Source: JAFGSI01 sp041287425 (GTDB lineage: Bacteria > Chloroflexota > Anaerolineae > Anaerolineales > Villigracilaceae). Taken from it: a stretch of DNA of 64,000 bases. The notes under the pieces are model-generated. The model ran no database searches and was not told the DNA's origin. It saw only the letters and a program-made list of their open reading frames with translations. A program made the translations under genes and the position numbers. The DNA is taken from positions 37,211 through 101,210 of the forward strand of contig JBEULG010000003.1 in assembly GCA_041287425.1 (NCBI GenBank), written 5' to 3'. Shown here piece by piece: positions 1-10,208 of this stretch (position 1 is the first letter of the stretch; every line of letters starts with the position of its first letter).

Positions 1-1332
1 CGCCGCCGCGAGGCCTTCCACCTCAACCGCCTGGGCCAGGTGGACGAGGCCATCGTCAAGATCGAGGGCCTGATTCGCGACGCCCCTGCCGACAGCGAAG
101 CCATCGCCTACCTGGGCCGCATCTACAAAGAAATGTGGCTGGCCTCCTGGAGGGCCGAGCCAGACCTGGAAAAGCGCCTGCGCCTGGCCTTCGATTCGTA
201 CCACTGGCTGTTGAAATCGTTCTACACCTATCTCAAGGGATTCCGCCTCGACCTCAACCAGTTCTACCCTGGCATCAATGCTCTCACCCTGGGGATGAGC
301 GCCCTTCACCTGGCCGACCGCTTCGAAGACCGCCAGAATCCCGATCCCGATATCACCTTCATCCGTCAGACTCTGCCCGACCTGCGCGGCGCCCTTGAGT
401 TCTCTCTGGAAAGCCGCGCCGCCGATGACCAGGCTGACTATTGGACTCTGGTTTCGCTGGCCGAACTGCGCCTCCTGACCTCGGAGAGCCCCCAGCAAGT
501 CGAGCGTGCCTACCGCAAGGCGCTGCCGGCCTCGCATCGTAAACTGTTCAACATCCAGTCTTCCATCCAGCAATTGGAAATCCTGCAGGCCCTGGAGATG
601 CGCCCCGCCTTCGTGGAGACTGCCCTGCGAGTGCTGCGTGAGGAAATCGAGCGCCTGCGCAGCGAAGATTACGCCGAAACGCCTGACCATCAGGGCGGGC
701 CGGCTGACATTGACCGGCGCGCTTTCGTCTTCAGCGGCCTCATGATTGACCCTCTGCATGGGAAGGAGAAGAACTTTCCGCCCATCCTCGAAGCGCCGGT
801 CCGCCAGGCCATTCTCCAGGCCCTCGACCGTTTCCAGGCCGGCCCGGAAGACCTGGGACTGACGACCGGCCTGGCCGCCGGCGGCGATTTGCTCTTTGCC
901 GAATGCTGCTTCGAGCGCGGCATGCCGGTCAAAGTGTACATGCCTCTTCCAGATGCCGATTACGTGCGCGAATTCGTCAGCCCGTGCGGCGAGGCCTGGG
1001 TAGAGCGTTTCTACAAGGCGCGTGGCAATCCGCTGCTCAGCCAGCGCTATCAGGCCGAGCGCCTCGGCCCGCCGCGCCCTAACGATGACGTGTATGAGCG
1101 TAACAACCGCTGGGTGATGTATTCGGCCCTGGGAGCGGGAGCAGAAAACGTGCGCCTGATTGCGCTCTGCGAGAGCAGGGGCGGCCGCGCCTTGGCCCGC
1201 GACGCCGCCCTGGTCCATCATATGATCGAACTGGCGCGGGAAGCCGGCGTCCCGGTCGAACAGATCAACCCCGTCAAACTCGCCCTGACGGCCAGCGGAA
1301 CGGCCTCCCGGCGGAGGACGCCCAAAGCCTGA
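1..1332 (+). CDS. TPR protein with Rossmann-like (SLOG-like) C-terminal domain, 5' end outside window
   Basis: The frame is open from base 1, so the gene probably starts upstream; the first in-window start codon is a GTG at 40 with no Shine-Dalgarno site. The N-terminal two thirds is alpha-helical with TPR-like spacing (residues such as EAIAYLGRIYKEMW). From about base 715 a separate alpha/beta domain starts (FVFSGLMID, then GLAAGGDLLFAECCFERG and later ERNNRWVMYSAL). This layout resembles proteins annotated as TRAFs-binding or DUF4071, in which TPR-S sensor repeats are joined to a Rossmannoid domain. Comparative-genomics work places such proteins in bacterial signalling or conflict systems, often beside CHAT or caspase-like proteases. 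That partner, if present, would lie to the left of this window. The family match is from memory of the motif pattern; the biochemical function is unknown. Confidence 0.7.
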   Translation, partial: RRREAFHLNRLGQVDEAIVKIEGLIRDAPADSEAIAYLGRIYKEMWLASWRAEPDLEKRLRLAFDSYHWLLKSFYTYLKGFRLDLNQFYPGINALTLGMSALHLADRFEDRQNPDPDITFIRQTLPDLRGALEFSLESRAADDQADYWTLVSLAELRLLTSESPQQVERAYRKALPASHRKLFNIQSSIQQLEILQALEMRPAFVETALRVLREEIERLRSEDYAETPDHQGGPADIDRRAFVFSGLMIDPLHGKEKNFPPILEAPVRQAILQALDRFQAGPEDLGLTTGLAAGGDLLFAECCFERGMPVKVYMPLPDADYVREFVSPCGEAWVERFYKARGNPLLSQRYQAERLGPPRPNDDVYERNNRWVMYSALGAGAENVRLIALCESRGGRALARDAALVHHMIELAREAGVPVEQINPVKLALTASGTASRRRTPKA

Positions 1333-1398
1333 GCGGACCGGAGACGGCCTCCCCGCCCCGCGCCTGCTCTCCGTTTCCTGGAGCGCAGTCCCCGCCGG

Positions 1399-1893
1399 TT
1401 ACTCGGCGGGGACCATGACTTTGCCGACCTTCTCTTTTGGATAGGCCCAGAGTTCACCTTTGACGCCGCGCGCCAGGTAGAAATCCCCGGCCCGCACCGT
1501 CTCCTCGCCCTCCATCGTCTCGATGGTGACCAGGCGGTCGGGGTCGCCGGTCAGCTCCACCAGGGGGACGAGCAGCGTGATGGCCCGCTTGACGCAGCGG
1601 CCGGGGCCGGTGATGAGGTAGGTGCTTTCGAAGATTTCGGCGTCCACCGGCCAGGTGTCCTCCGGCGCGTCGGTCTCGCTGACCAGGTAATCGCCGGCCT
1701 TGGCGGTCAGCGATTCGCCCCAGGGGGTGATGACATCTATCTCCTGGGGTTCGCCGGCTGCGGGGAGAAAGCGTTCGAAGCGCCGCTCGACGATGCTGCG
1801 GTAGGGCCGGAAGGGCAGTTCGTTCAGAACCTCGTCCGTCGGAGTCAGGCGCAAGGGATCGTTCCTGCGTGATTGGCTTTCAGGCTGGGGCAA
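1399..1893 (-). CDS. Small protein with two PGDYG-like segments
   Basis: A protein of about 164 residues. I chose the TTG start at 1893 because GGGAGGAA lies 3-4 bases upstream; a longer reading frame from a TTG at 1932 would lack a ribosome site. Two related segments are visible. The first has LTAKAGDYLVS followed by an aromatic FESTY. The second has VRAGDFYLARG followed by LWAYPKEKVGKV. They resemble the PGDYG fold found in small uncharacterised bacterial proteins. There is no signal peptide or membrane segment. It stands alone between the TPR gene and a divergent transglutaminase-like gene. No biochemical role can be assigned. Confidence 0.6.
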   Translation of the reverse strand: MPQPESQSRRNDPLRLTPTDEVLNELPFRPYRSIVERRFERFLPAAGEPQEIDVITPWGESLTAKAGDYLVSETDAPEDTWPVDAEIFESTYLITGPGRCVKRAITLLVPLVELTGDPDRLVTIETMEGEETVRAGDFYLARGVKGELWAYPKEKVGKVMVPAE

Positions 1894-1972
1894 AGTTTCC
1901 TCCCGATGAATTCCCGCTCGATTGTAACACAAGCATGAAGAACTTGCCCCTGAGGGGACGGCTTCTTCACGC

Positions 1973-1978
1973 TATAAT
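1973..1978 (+). promoter_or_regulatory. -10 box (TATAAT) directly before the transglutaminase-like gene
   Basis: A perfect TATAAT ends 8 bases before the ATG at 1987 and no Shine-Dalgarno sequence intervenes. Transcription would start at or next to the ATG, giving a leaderless mRNA. No good -35 box is seen at the usual distance. Confidence 0.6.
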
Positions 1979-1986
1979 TGGGCCGT

Positions 1987-2640
1987 ATGGACGCGCTTGC
2001 AGAATTCGAACGGCGTCTGCCTGCGGCGCAGCGCCTGCTGTTTTACACGCTCGACAGCCCGGCTCACATTCAGGCCTATCTCGACAGCCTGCCTTACATT
2101 GCCGAGGAACTCGACCGCTCCCCTTTGCGGGTGATGACCGACGGTCAGGCGCATTGCCTGGATGGGGCCTTGTTCGCCGCGGCGGCCCTGCGCCGCCTCG
2201 GCTTTCCGCCCCTCATCCTGGACCTGGTGCCGCTCCCCGGCAAAGACGATGACCACGTGCTGGCCCTCTACCGCCTGGACGGCTTGTGGGGCGCGGTGGC
2301 CAAATCCAATTATGCCGGTTTGCGTTTCCGCGAACCCATCCACCGCACGCTGCGCGAACTGGTCCTGACTTACTTCGAGCATTACTACAACCTGGAGGGC
2401 GAAAAGACTCTGCGCGCCTACACCCGCCCCCTCGACCTGGCCCGCTTCGACGCCTGCGGCTGGATGTGGGACGAAGAGGGGGTTAAGCAGGCCAGTCGCG
2501 CCTTGTATGCTCTCAAAACGCTGCCGCTCTTCCCGCCGGAGGTGGCAGCCCGCCTTTCGCCGGTGGATGCCCGCTCCTACGCGGCCGGCACCGTCGGCAC
2601 GGACTTCGACTGGGCCTTCGGCCGCCGCTCCAACCCATGA
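1987..2640 (+). CDS. Transglutaminase-like superfamily protein
   Basis: About 217 residues, cytoplasmic (no signal peptide or membrane segment). A Cys in AHCLDGALFAAAALR at the head of a helix, followed some 35 residues later by DDHVLALYRLDGLWGAVAKSN, looks like the Cys and His of a transglutaminase-like (papain fold) core. The substrate is unknown. I start at the ATG at 1987 because a TATAAT box lies 8 bases upstream; an in-frame TTG at 1978 would overlap that box. The stop overlaps the next start (ATGATGG), so it is probably co-translated with the metallopeptidase. Confidence 0.7.
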   Translation: MDALAEFERRLPAAQRLLFYTLDSPAHIQAYLDSLPYIAEELDRSPLRVMTDGQAHCLDGALFAAAALRRLGFPPLILDLVPLPGKDDDHVLALYRLDGLWGAVAKSNYAGLRFREPIHRTLRELVLTYFEHYYNLEGEKTLRAYTRPLDLARFDACGWMWDEEGVKQASRALYALKTLPLFPPEVAARLSPVDARSYAAGTVGTDFDWAFGRRSNP

Positions 2641-3304
2641 TGGATTACCGCCTCATCTGTTCGCGCCGCCGGACGATTGCGCTCATCGTGCAAAACGATG
2701 GTGCACTGGTGGTGCGTGCCCCGCTGCGCGCCCCCGAGGAGGCCATCCGCGAATTCGTTGCCCGCAAAGCCGATTGGATTCGCAAGCAGCAGGCGCGGGC
2801 GCGGCGGCTGGCCGAGGCGACGGTTCGCCGCTACGTGGACGGCGAGACGTTTTTCTATCTTGGGCAGGCGTATGCGCTGAAAATTGTCCCCCCATGCCGC
2901 CCCGCCCTGCGGTTGACGGAGGTCTTCGAGTTGTCGCGTTCGGCGCAGCCGCAGGCGGAGGCGGTCTTCGTGCGCTGGTACCGGGCGCGGGCGGCGGAGG
3001 TGCTGGCGGAACGGGTGGAGGCGCTGGCCCGTCAGCACGGCTTTGCTCTGAAAAAAGTGCGCATCACCTCGGCCCGTAGCCGCTGGGGTTCGTGCAGCCC
3101 CACCGGGACGCTCAGTTTCCCCTGGCGGCTGGTCATGGCGCCGCCGGCTGTCATTGACTACGTCGTCGTCCACGAACTGGTGCATTTGGACATCAAAAAT
3201 CATTCCCCGGCTTTTTGGGCCAGGGTGGGGGAAATCCTGCCGGACTACAAAAAGCACGTCGCCTGGCTGCGCCGCAACGGCCGCCGGCTGACTCTGGGCG
3301 GCGG

Positions 3305-3308
<4 letters not shown>
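2637..3308 (+). CDS. YgjP/DUF45-family zinc metallopeptidase
   Basis: 223 residues. The C-terminal half has VVHELVHLDIKNHSPAFW: the HExxH-type zinc motif is written HELVH, with the third ligand region in the following NHSPAFW. Upstream is SARSRWGSCSPTGTLSFPWRL, the conserved RWGSC block of the YgjP-like metallopeptidases (DUF45, related to SprT/WLM). The ATG overlaps the previous stop by four bases. The gene meets hyuB head-on: its TAG and the hyuB TAG share the bases CTAG at 3305-3308. Cellular substrates of this family are not settled. Confidence 0.85.
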
Positions 3309-4926
<1,618 letters not shown>

Positions 4927-4930
<4 letters not shown>

Positions 4931-6951
4931 CGCGCCACCTCCACCTGCAGATTTTGGTAGATGTCCACGGTCGCCAGGTCGCCCGGCCCCAGCAGGATGG
5001 TGGTGTCGCTGCGCACGATCACGGCCGGGCCGCTGATCTGATTGCCGGGCTGCAGGCGTTCGGCGCGGTAGAGGGGGGTGCGGTGAGGGCCGTCAGCGAA
5101 GAGGACCGGTCGGTGTTCGAGCAGGGCCGGGGAGGGGTCTGGGCTGGCGGGTGGACGGGCGGGGAGGGGCGGCGGGTCGGTGCGGCCGACCGCCCGCAGG
5201 CGCAGGTTGACCACTTCGAGGCAGGCGTTTTCCTGCGCGTAGCCATACTGACGGGCGTGCAGGGCGTGGAAGTCGGCGTAGACGTTTTCGCTGAAGGGGA
5301 CGATGAGTTCGTAGGACTGGCCGCGGTAGCGCATGTCGAGGAAGGCTTCGAGGCGGATGTCCGTCTCGGCGACGCCCTCGGCGCGCAGTTCGTCCCGGCC
5401 GCGCCGGGCGAGAGGCTCGAGGCGGGCGGCCAGGTCGGTGATGGGCGTGTCGCCGGGCAGCATGACCGTTTGGGTGTAGTCTTTGATGACCTCGGCGGCC
5501 AGCATGCCGAAGGCCGAGAGGGTAGAAGCCAGCGGCGGGATGAGCAGGCGAGGGATGCCCAGGCCGCGCGCCAAATCAGCAGCGTGCAGGCCGCCTGCTC
5601 CGCCGAAGGAGAGCAGGGTGAAGGCGCGCGGGTCGTGGCCGCGCTCGACCGAGATGACCCGCAGGGCGCGCTCCATGTGGGCATTGGCGACCTGCACCAC
5701 GCCCAGGGCGGCTTGCTCGGCGCTCAGGCCGAGTTCGGCGCCCAGGCGGGCCAGGGCGCGGCGGGCGCGCCGGAGGTCGAGCGGCATGGCGCCGCCGAGG
5801 AAGTGTTCGGCCTGCAGGCGGCCGAGCACCAGGTTGGCGTCGGTGACGGTGGGCAGGTCGCCGCCGCGCCCGTAGCAGGCCGGGCCGGGATCGGCGCCGG
5901 CCGATTCGGGGCCGACGCGCAGGGCGCCGCCGGCATCCAGGCGGGCGAGGGAGCCGCCGCCCGCTCCGATGGTATGGATGTCGAGCAGCGGGACGCGGAT
6001 GGGGCAGCCGCCGACGACGGCCTCGGTGGTGATTTGCGGCTGGCCGTCAATGAGGGCGACGTCGGTGGAGGTGCCGCCCATGTCGAAGGTGATGAGTTTG
6101 ACGTCGGTGGAGGCGGCCGCCGTGCGCGCTACGTAGGCGCAGCCGACCACCCCGCCAGCCGGCCCGGAGAGGATGCAGCGCACGCCGAAGCGGCGCGCCT
6201 CGCCCAGGCTGATGCTGCCGCCGTTGGATTGCATGACGCGCAGCGTCACGCCGGGCGGCAGGTCGGATTCCAGGCGGCGCAGGTAGCGGTCGAGGGCCGG
6301 GGAGACGTAGGCGTTGACGGCGGTGGTGCTCATGCGTTCGTATTCGCGGTATTCGGGCAGGATTTCGGAGGAAAGCGAGGCCAGCAGTCCCTCTGCCCGC
6401 AGCCGGGCACCGATGGCCTGTTCGTGTTGCGGGTGCAGGAACGAGAAGAGCAGGCAGACGGCGACGCTTTCGATTTTTTGCCGTTTGATTTCCGCGACCC
6501 ATCCTTCGACCTGGCGCTCGTCCAGCGGCTGGAGGATGCGGCCGTGCGAATCGACACGCTCGTCCACCTCGAAGCGCCGCTCGGCCGGGATGAGCGGCGG
6601 GGGCGGGTCGGCGAAGAGGTCGTAGAGGGCCGGGCGGTTCTGGCGGCCGATTTGGAGGATGTCGCCGAAGCCGCGCGTCGTCACCAGGGCGGCCGCCGCG
6701 CCTTTGCGTTCGAGCAGGGCGTTGGTGGCCACCGTCGAGCCGTGAATGACCGTGATGGAGGCGGGCTGCGGGCTGAGCGGGGGAGGCTCAGCCTTGAGAA
6801 TGCGCTGCAGCCCGTCCAGCACCGCCTCGGCCGGGTCGTGCGGCGTGGAGAGCAGTTTGAAGGTGTGCAGGGTTTGGGCGGCCGGGTCGTAGACGACGAA
6901 GTCGGTGAAGGTGCCGCCGATGTCAATGCCGATGCGGAGGGAGGCGTTCAT
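4927..6951 (-). CDS. hyuA: Hydantoinase A / 5-oxoprolinase family alpha subunit
   Basis: 674 residues. The N-terminus RIGIDIGGTFTDFVVYD is the phosphate-1 loop of the sugar-kinase/actin ATPase fold. ITFDMGGTSTDVALI and HTIGAGGGS are the further signature blocks of hydantoinase A proteins. I start at the ATG at 6951; a longer frame to 7149 runs through a terminator and has a composition unlike the family. A TATCAT box lies 6 bases upstream of this ATG and no Shine-Dalgarno site is present, suggesting a leaderless transcript. It is the first gene of the hyuA-hyuB operon. It supplies the ATP-binding half of an ATP-dependent amidohydrolase. Confidence 0.92.
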
Positions 6952-6967
6952 GGCGCGATGATACCCC

Positions 6968-7003
6968 GGAAAGAAAGAGATGCCCAGGCGCGCGCCTGGG
7001 CAT
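6968..7003 (-). terminator. Intrinsic terminator of the four-repeat protein gene
   Basis: Bases 6980-7003 form a perfect palindrome of 12 + 12 bases (ATGCCCAGGCGC and its complement). On the minus strand it is followed by a T-rich tract (CTCTTTCTTT). It lies 22 bases after the stop of the upstream minus-strand gene and just before the -10 box of hyuA. Confidence 0.75.
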
Positions 7004-7024
7004 TCTTTGAGGCCGGGGGCAGGT

Positions 7025-8935
7025 TTAGGGGATGTTCGACTGGTTGAGGTTCTGGTTGGTGATGTAGAGCGTGCCGGGGTGGTCGTTGTTGCTGGAATAA
7101 CTGCCGACCCAGATGAGGTAAGTGCCGGTCGGCGGATTGGGGATGTCAACCAGTGGATTGTAGGAGTTGTTGTTCCGGTCGGGGAAGCCGGAGTCGTCGT
7201 TGCAGTACCAGGTGCCGTTGGGCGCCAGGACGTTCATGGTCGAGTCGCCGCGGTCGTTGGCGATGAAGAAGAAGCGCAAACGGCTGGACGACCCGCTGTA
7301 GTCGACCTGGTAGGTGGGCGCCTCGGTGGCCCAGCCGATGCAGCCGTAGGTATTGAGCGGGCTGGAGCGGACATCCACCGGCCCGCCGGCGGTGATGCTG
7401 ACCGGGTAGGGGTCGGGGCTGAAGCCGGCCTGCAAGGTCCTCGAGCCGAAGACCGGGCTGAGGTTGGGGTTGAGGGAGGGCAGGGGTTGAGTGGTGATCG
7501 AAAGATTGCCCCGGTGGGTATCTCCGCGCCGGTACGAGTTGACCCAGATGTTGTACTCGCCAGACGGCGGATTGATAATGCGGACGGTGGGGTTCAGGCT
7601 GGAGTTCGAGTCGTCGTTGCAGTAGTATTGGCCGGTAGGCCCCATGACAACCATGGTGGTATCGCCGCCGAGGTCATCCTCGAAGCCGATAGAAAGAGTC
7701 TCGGTCGAGCCGGACCAGTAGAGGCGCAGGGTGGGGGCGCTTTCGGCGAAGCCGCCGCAGCCGGCGATGTTCATGTCCCACACGTTCAGGGTGTTGCCGC
7801 TTTGGACGAAGACGACGTAGGGGTCGGGGCTGAACCCTGGCTGGAGGCTGATTTCTCCGTAGAGCGGGTCGAGAGTGGAGTCCAACCCTTCCTCCCCAAA
7901 GATATTGCCTGGGTTGAGGTCTTGCTGGGTGAGGTAAAGGGTGCCGCTGATTTGTCCCTCGCCCCGGTAACTGCCGATCCAGATGAGGTATTGGCCCGGC
8001 TGGGGATTCGAGAGCGTGAGCATCGGGTCGAGCGAGTAACCGGAGTCGTCGTTGCACAGGTACAGGCCGTTGGGGGTGCGGAGAATCAAGGTAGTATCGT
8101 CAGAATACTCGGCCATGAAGAAGAGGTTGAGTTGTGACATCGAACCGGTCAATTCGAGGCGGAAGGAGGGTTCGCTGCTCGTATAGCCCAGACAGCCGGA
8201 ACCGAGGTCCAGGGAGTACACGTCCACGTCGCCGCCGGTCATGGCGTAGGCGGTGTAGGGGTCAGGCTGGAAATTGCTGGAAAGCACAATCTCGCCGCCA
8301 AGCGGCTCGGCGCCGGGATTGAGGCGACCGGTGAAATCGGGATGGACGGGGTCGAGGTCCTGCTGGGTGATGTAAAGGCGTCCGCTGCCGGTCTGTCCCT
8401 CGGCCAGGTTGGTAATCCAGATGGCGTAGGCGCCCGCATTCGGGTAGGAAATTTGCAGCATGGGGTCTGGGCCGCCCAGGCCGGAGTCGTCGTTGCACAG
8501 GTAGCGGCCGTCAGGGGTGGAGACGATGAGGGCGGTATCGGCGTTGTTTTCGGCAATGTAGAAGATGCGCAGGGCGGGGGCCTCGCCGCTCCAGTTGAGA
8601 ATGTAATCCGGCTGGCGGGCGGTGAAGCCGGCGCATGCGCTGCCCAGGTTCAGGTTGTACACGTCCAGGTTGCCGCCGCCGTTGCTGGCAGGGGTGATGT
8701 ACGGGTCGGGCGAGAAGCCGCCCTGCAGGTCAATGACCCCGGCGCGCGGCTCGGCGGAGGGATTCAGGCCGAAGCCCAGCAGGCTCCAATCTAGAATGCC
8801 TGCCTGGAACAGCAAGAAGCCACCCCCGACGATTACGAGGCAGCACAGACAAAGTAAAATCACTACAATGCCTGCGATGAGCCAGGTCTTTCTGGCGCTG
8901 CCGCTCTTGGGTTGGATTGGGTTTTCAGATGTCAT
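7025..8935 (-). CDS. Membrane-anchored protein of four tandem ~140-residue CNDDSG repeats
   Basis: 636 residues. After a short polar N-terminus there is one membrane segment (about residues 18-45, containing ILLCLCCLVIVGGGFLLF), probably an uncleaved anchor. The rest is four consecutive repeats, beginning near residues 57, 197, 345 and 485. Each has a GFSPDPY-type opening, a C..GF/GY block, a D(T/S)(A/T)(L/M) strand, the motif YxCNDDS, a PxxGxYxIWV/I strand and a closing LYIT strand. The pattern resembles bacterial pre-peptidase C-terminal (PPC)-like beta-sandwich domains but is strongly conserved between copies. There is no catalytic domain. AAAGGAG lies upstream of the ATG. A surface-exposed binding or structural role is an inference. 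Confidence 0.75.
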   Translation of the reverse strand: MTSENPIQPKSGSARKTWLIAGIVVILLCLCCLVIVGGGFLLFQAGILDWSLLGFGLNPSAEPRAGVIDLQGGFSPDPYITPASNGGGNLDVYNLNLGSACAGFTARQPDYILNWSGEAPALRIFYIAENNADTALIVSTPDGRYLCNDDSGLGGPDPMLQISYPNAGAYAIWITNLAEGQTGSGRLYITQQDLDPVHPDFTGRLNPGAEPLGGEIVLSSNFQPDPYTAYAMTGGDVDVYSLDLGSGCLGYTSSEPSFRLELTGSMSQLNLFFMAEYSDDTTLILRTPNGLYLCNDDSGYSLDPMLTLSNPQPGQYLIWIGSYRGEGQISGTLYLTQQDLNPGNIFGEEGLDSTLDPLYGEISLQPGFSPDPYVVFVQSGNTLNVWDMNIAGCGGFAESAPTLRLYWSGSTETLSIGFEDDLGGDTTMVVMGPTGQYYCNDDSNSSLNPTVRIINPPSGEYNIWVNSYRRGDTHRGNLSITTQPLPSLNPNLSPVFGSRTLQAGFSPDPYPVSITAGGPVDVRSSPLNTYGCIGWATEAPTYQVDYSGSSSRLRFFFIANDRGDSTMNVLAPNGTWYCNDDSGFPDRNNNSYNPLVDIPNPPTGTYLIWVGSYSSNNDHPGTLYITNQNLNQSNIP

Positions 8936-8985
8936 AGGGGAGACTCCTTTTTGGAAAAGTGGAGGGACTTCATAAATTAAAGGGT

Positions 8986-8991
8986 ATTATA
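8986..8991 (-). promoter_or_regulatory. -10 box for the four-repeat protein gene
   Basis: On the minus strand a TATAAT lies about 50 bases before the start codon, inside a small palindrome (AAAGGG, ten bases, CCCTTT). No clear -35 box was found. Confidence 0.45.
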
Positions 8992-9073
8992 CAACCCTTT
9001 GGATATTCCATGTTTGAGTGTGGGGTGTCAACCGGCAGGCAGGAGGGCGGGAAAAGTTAGGAAGAGAGGAGGG

Positions 9074-9102
9074 TTGCGCCCGCGCCTCTCTCTCTGTATA
9101 CT
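9074..9102 (+). promoter_or_regulatory. Promoter of the carbohydrate cluster
   Basis: TTGCGC and TATACT are separated by exactly 17 bases, giving a good housekeeping-sigma promoter about 30 bases upstream of the DUF2804 gene. Confidence 0.6.
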
Positions 9103-9131
9103 TGTTGGAGACCAACGAGGAGATGAATCCC

Positions 9132-10166
9132 ATGCAAACCGAACTGACCCAGCCCGGCCCTCTCCTGGATTCGGCCGGGCGCCTGACGCAGGTGGGCTGG
9201 GCGCGCCAGCCGCTGCTGGATTGCAACCTGGAAAATGCCCGCTTCTACGCCTTGCGTTTTCTGCAGCGTTTTCGCATTAAGCGCTGGGATTATTACGCCG
9301 TCTTTACGCCCCGGCGCTTCTTTTCCGCGACCATCGCCGACCTGGGCTACGCTGGCAATGTTTTCGTTTACACCCTAGACTTCGAGACCGGCGACCTGCA
9401 CGAGGAGGGGCTGGTCATCCCGCTGGCAAAGGGCATCGTGCTGCCACGCAGCAGTCGCGCCGGCGAGAGTTCCTTCGAAAACGCTCAGGCGCGGCTCCAT
9501 TTCCGGGCAGCGGAGGATGAGCGCCGTCTCTCGGTCGAGTGGCCCGCCTTCCATGCCGGGCGCGGCATCTCGGCCGACATCACCCTGTCCACGCCGCCGG
9601 GCGCAGAGACGATGACCATCGTCATCCCCATCGGCCGCCGGCGTTTCTATTACAACACCAAAATCAATTGTCTGCCTGCCGGCGGCTGGCTGCGCTATGG
9701 CGACCGGCGCGAGGCACTGAATCCGCAAACCTGCATCGGTTCGCTCGACTGGGGGCGCGGCATATGGGAGTACCGTTCCTTCTGGAACTGGGCCTCGGCC
9801 TCCGGTTTCCTCCCCGACGGGCGCAGGCTGGGCCTCAACCTGGGGCGCGGCTTCGGCGACCTCTCGGCCGCGACCGAAAACGCCCTCATCCTGGACAACC
9901 GCATCCACAAACTCGAACAGGTCGATTTCGACTACGTCTCCGGCGATTACATGCAGCCCTGGCATTTTACCGACCACCAGGGCCGCCTCGACCTGACCTT
10001 CACTCCCTTCAAGGAGCGTTGCGCCCGCACCAATCTGGGCCTCATTTTCAGCGAAGTCCATCAAATGTTCGGGCGCTATTCCGGCAAGGCTGTTGCCGAT
10101 GACGGTGAAATCATCCAGATTCGAGATTTGATCGGCTTTGCCGAAGAGCATCACGCCCGCTGGTAG
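9132..10166 (+). CDS. DUF2804 domain protein
   Basis: About 344 residues with no signal peptide or membrane segment. The sequence matches DUF2804 proteins by pattern: an N-terminal RFLQRFRIKRWDYY block, FYYNTKINCLPAGG in the middle, then LDWGRGIWEYRSFWNWASASG and a C-terminal region with HQMFGRYSGK. The family's reaction is unknown. I chose the ATG at 9132 because GAGGAG ends 9 bases before it; the ATG at 9123 touches the ribosome site directly. It leads a same-strand cluster with a sugar-type MFS transporter and a GH2 enzyme, so a link to glycoside use is plausible but inferred. Confidence 0.8.
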   Translation: MQTELTQPGPLLDSAGRLTQVGWARQPLLDCNLENARFYALRFLQRFRIKRWDYYAVFTPRRFFSATIADLGYAGNVFVYTLDFETGDLHEEGLVIPLAKGIVLPRSSRAGESSFENAQARLHFRAAEDERRLSVEWPAFHAGRGISADITLSTPPGAETMTIVIPIGRRRFYYNTKINCLPAGGWLRYGDRREALNPQTCIGSLDWGRGIWEYRSFWNWASASGFLPDGRRLGLNLGRGFGDLSAATENALILDNRIHKLEQVDFDYVSGDYMQPWHFTDHQGRLDLTFTPFKERCARTNLGLIFSEVHQMFGRYSGKAVADDGEIIQIRDLIGFAEEHHARW

Positions 10167-10208
10167 CCTCAGCAACCATTCTTATCGCCTTCGACGCACA
10201 GGAGTCTC

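Noticed and set aside
4954..7047. Long open frame antisense to hyuA (about 697 codons)
   Set aside because: Gly/Ala/Val/Arg-rich, without recognisable motifs, and exactly opposite a well-conserved gene; a product of high GC content.
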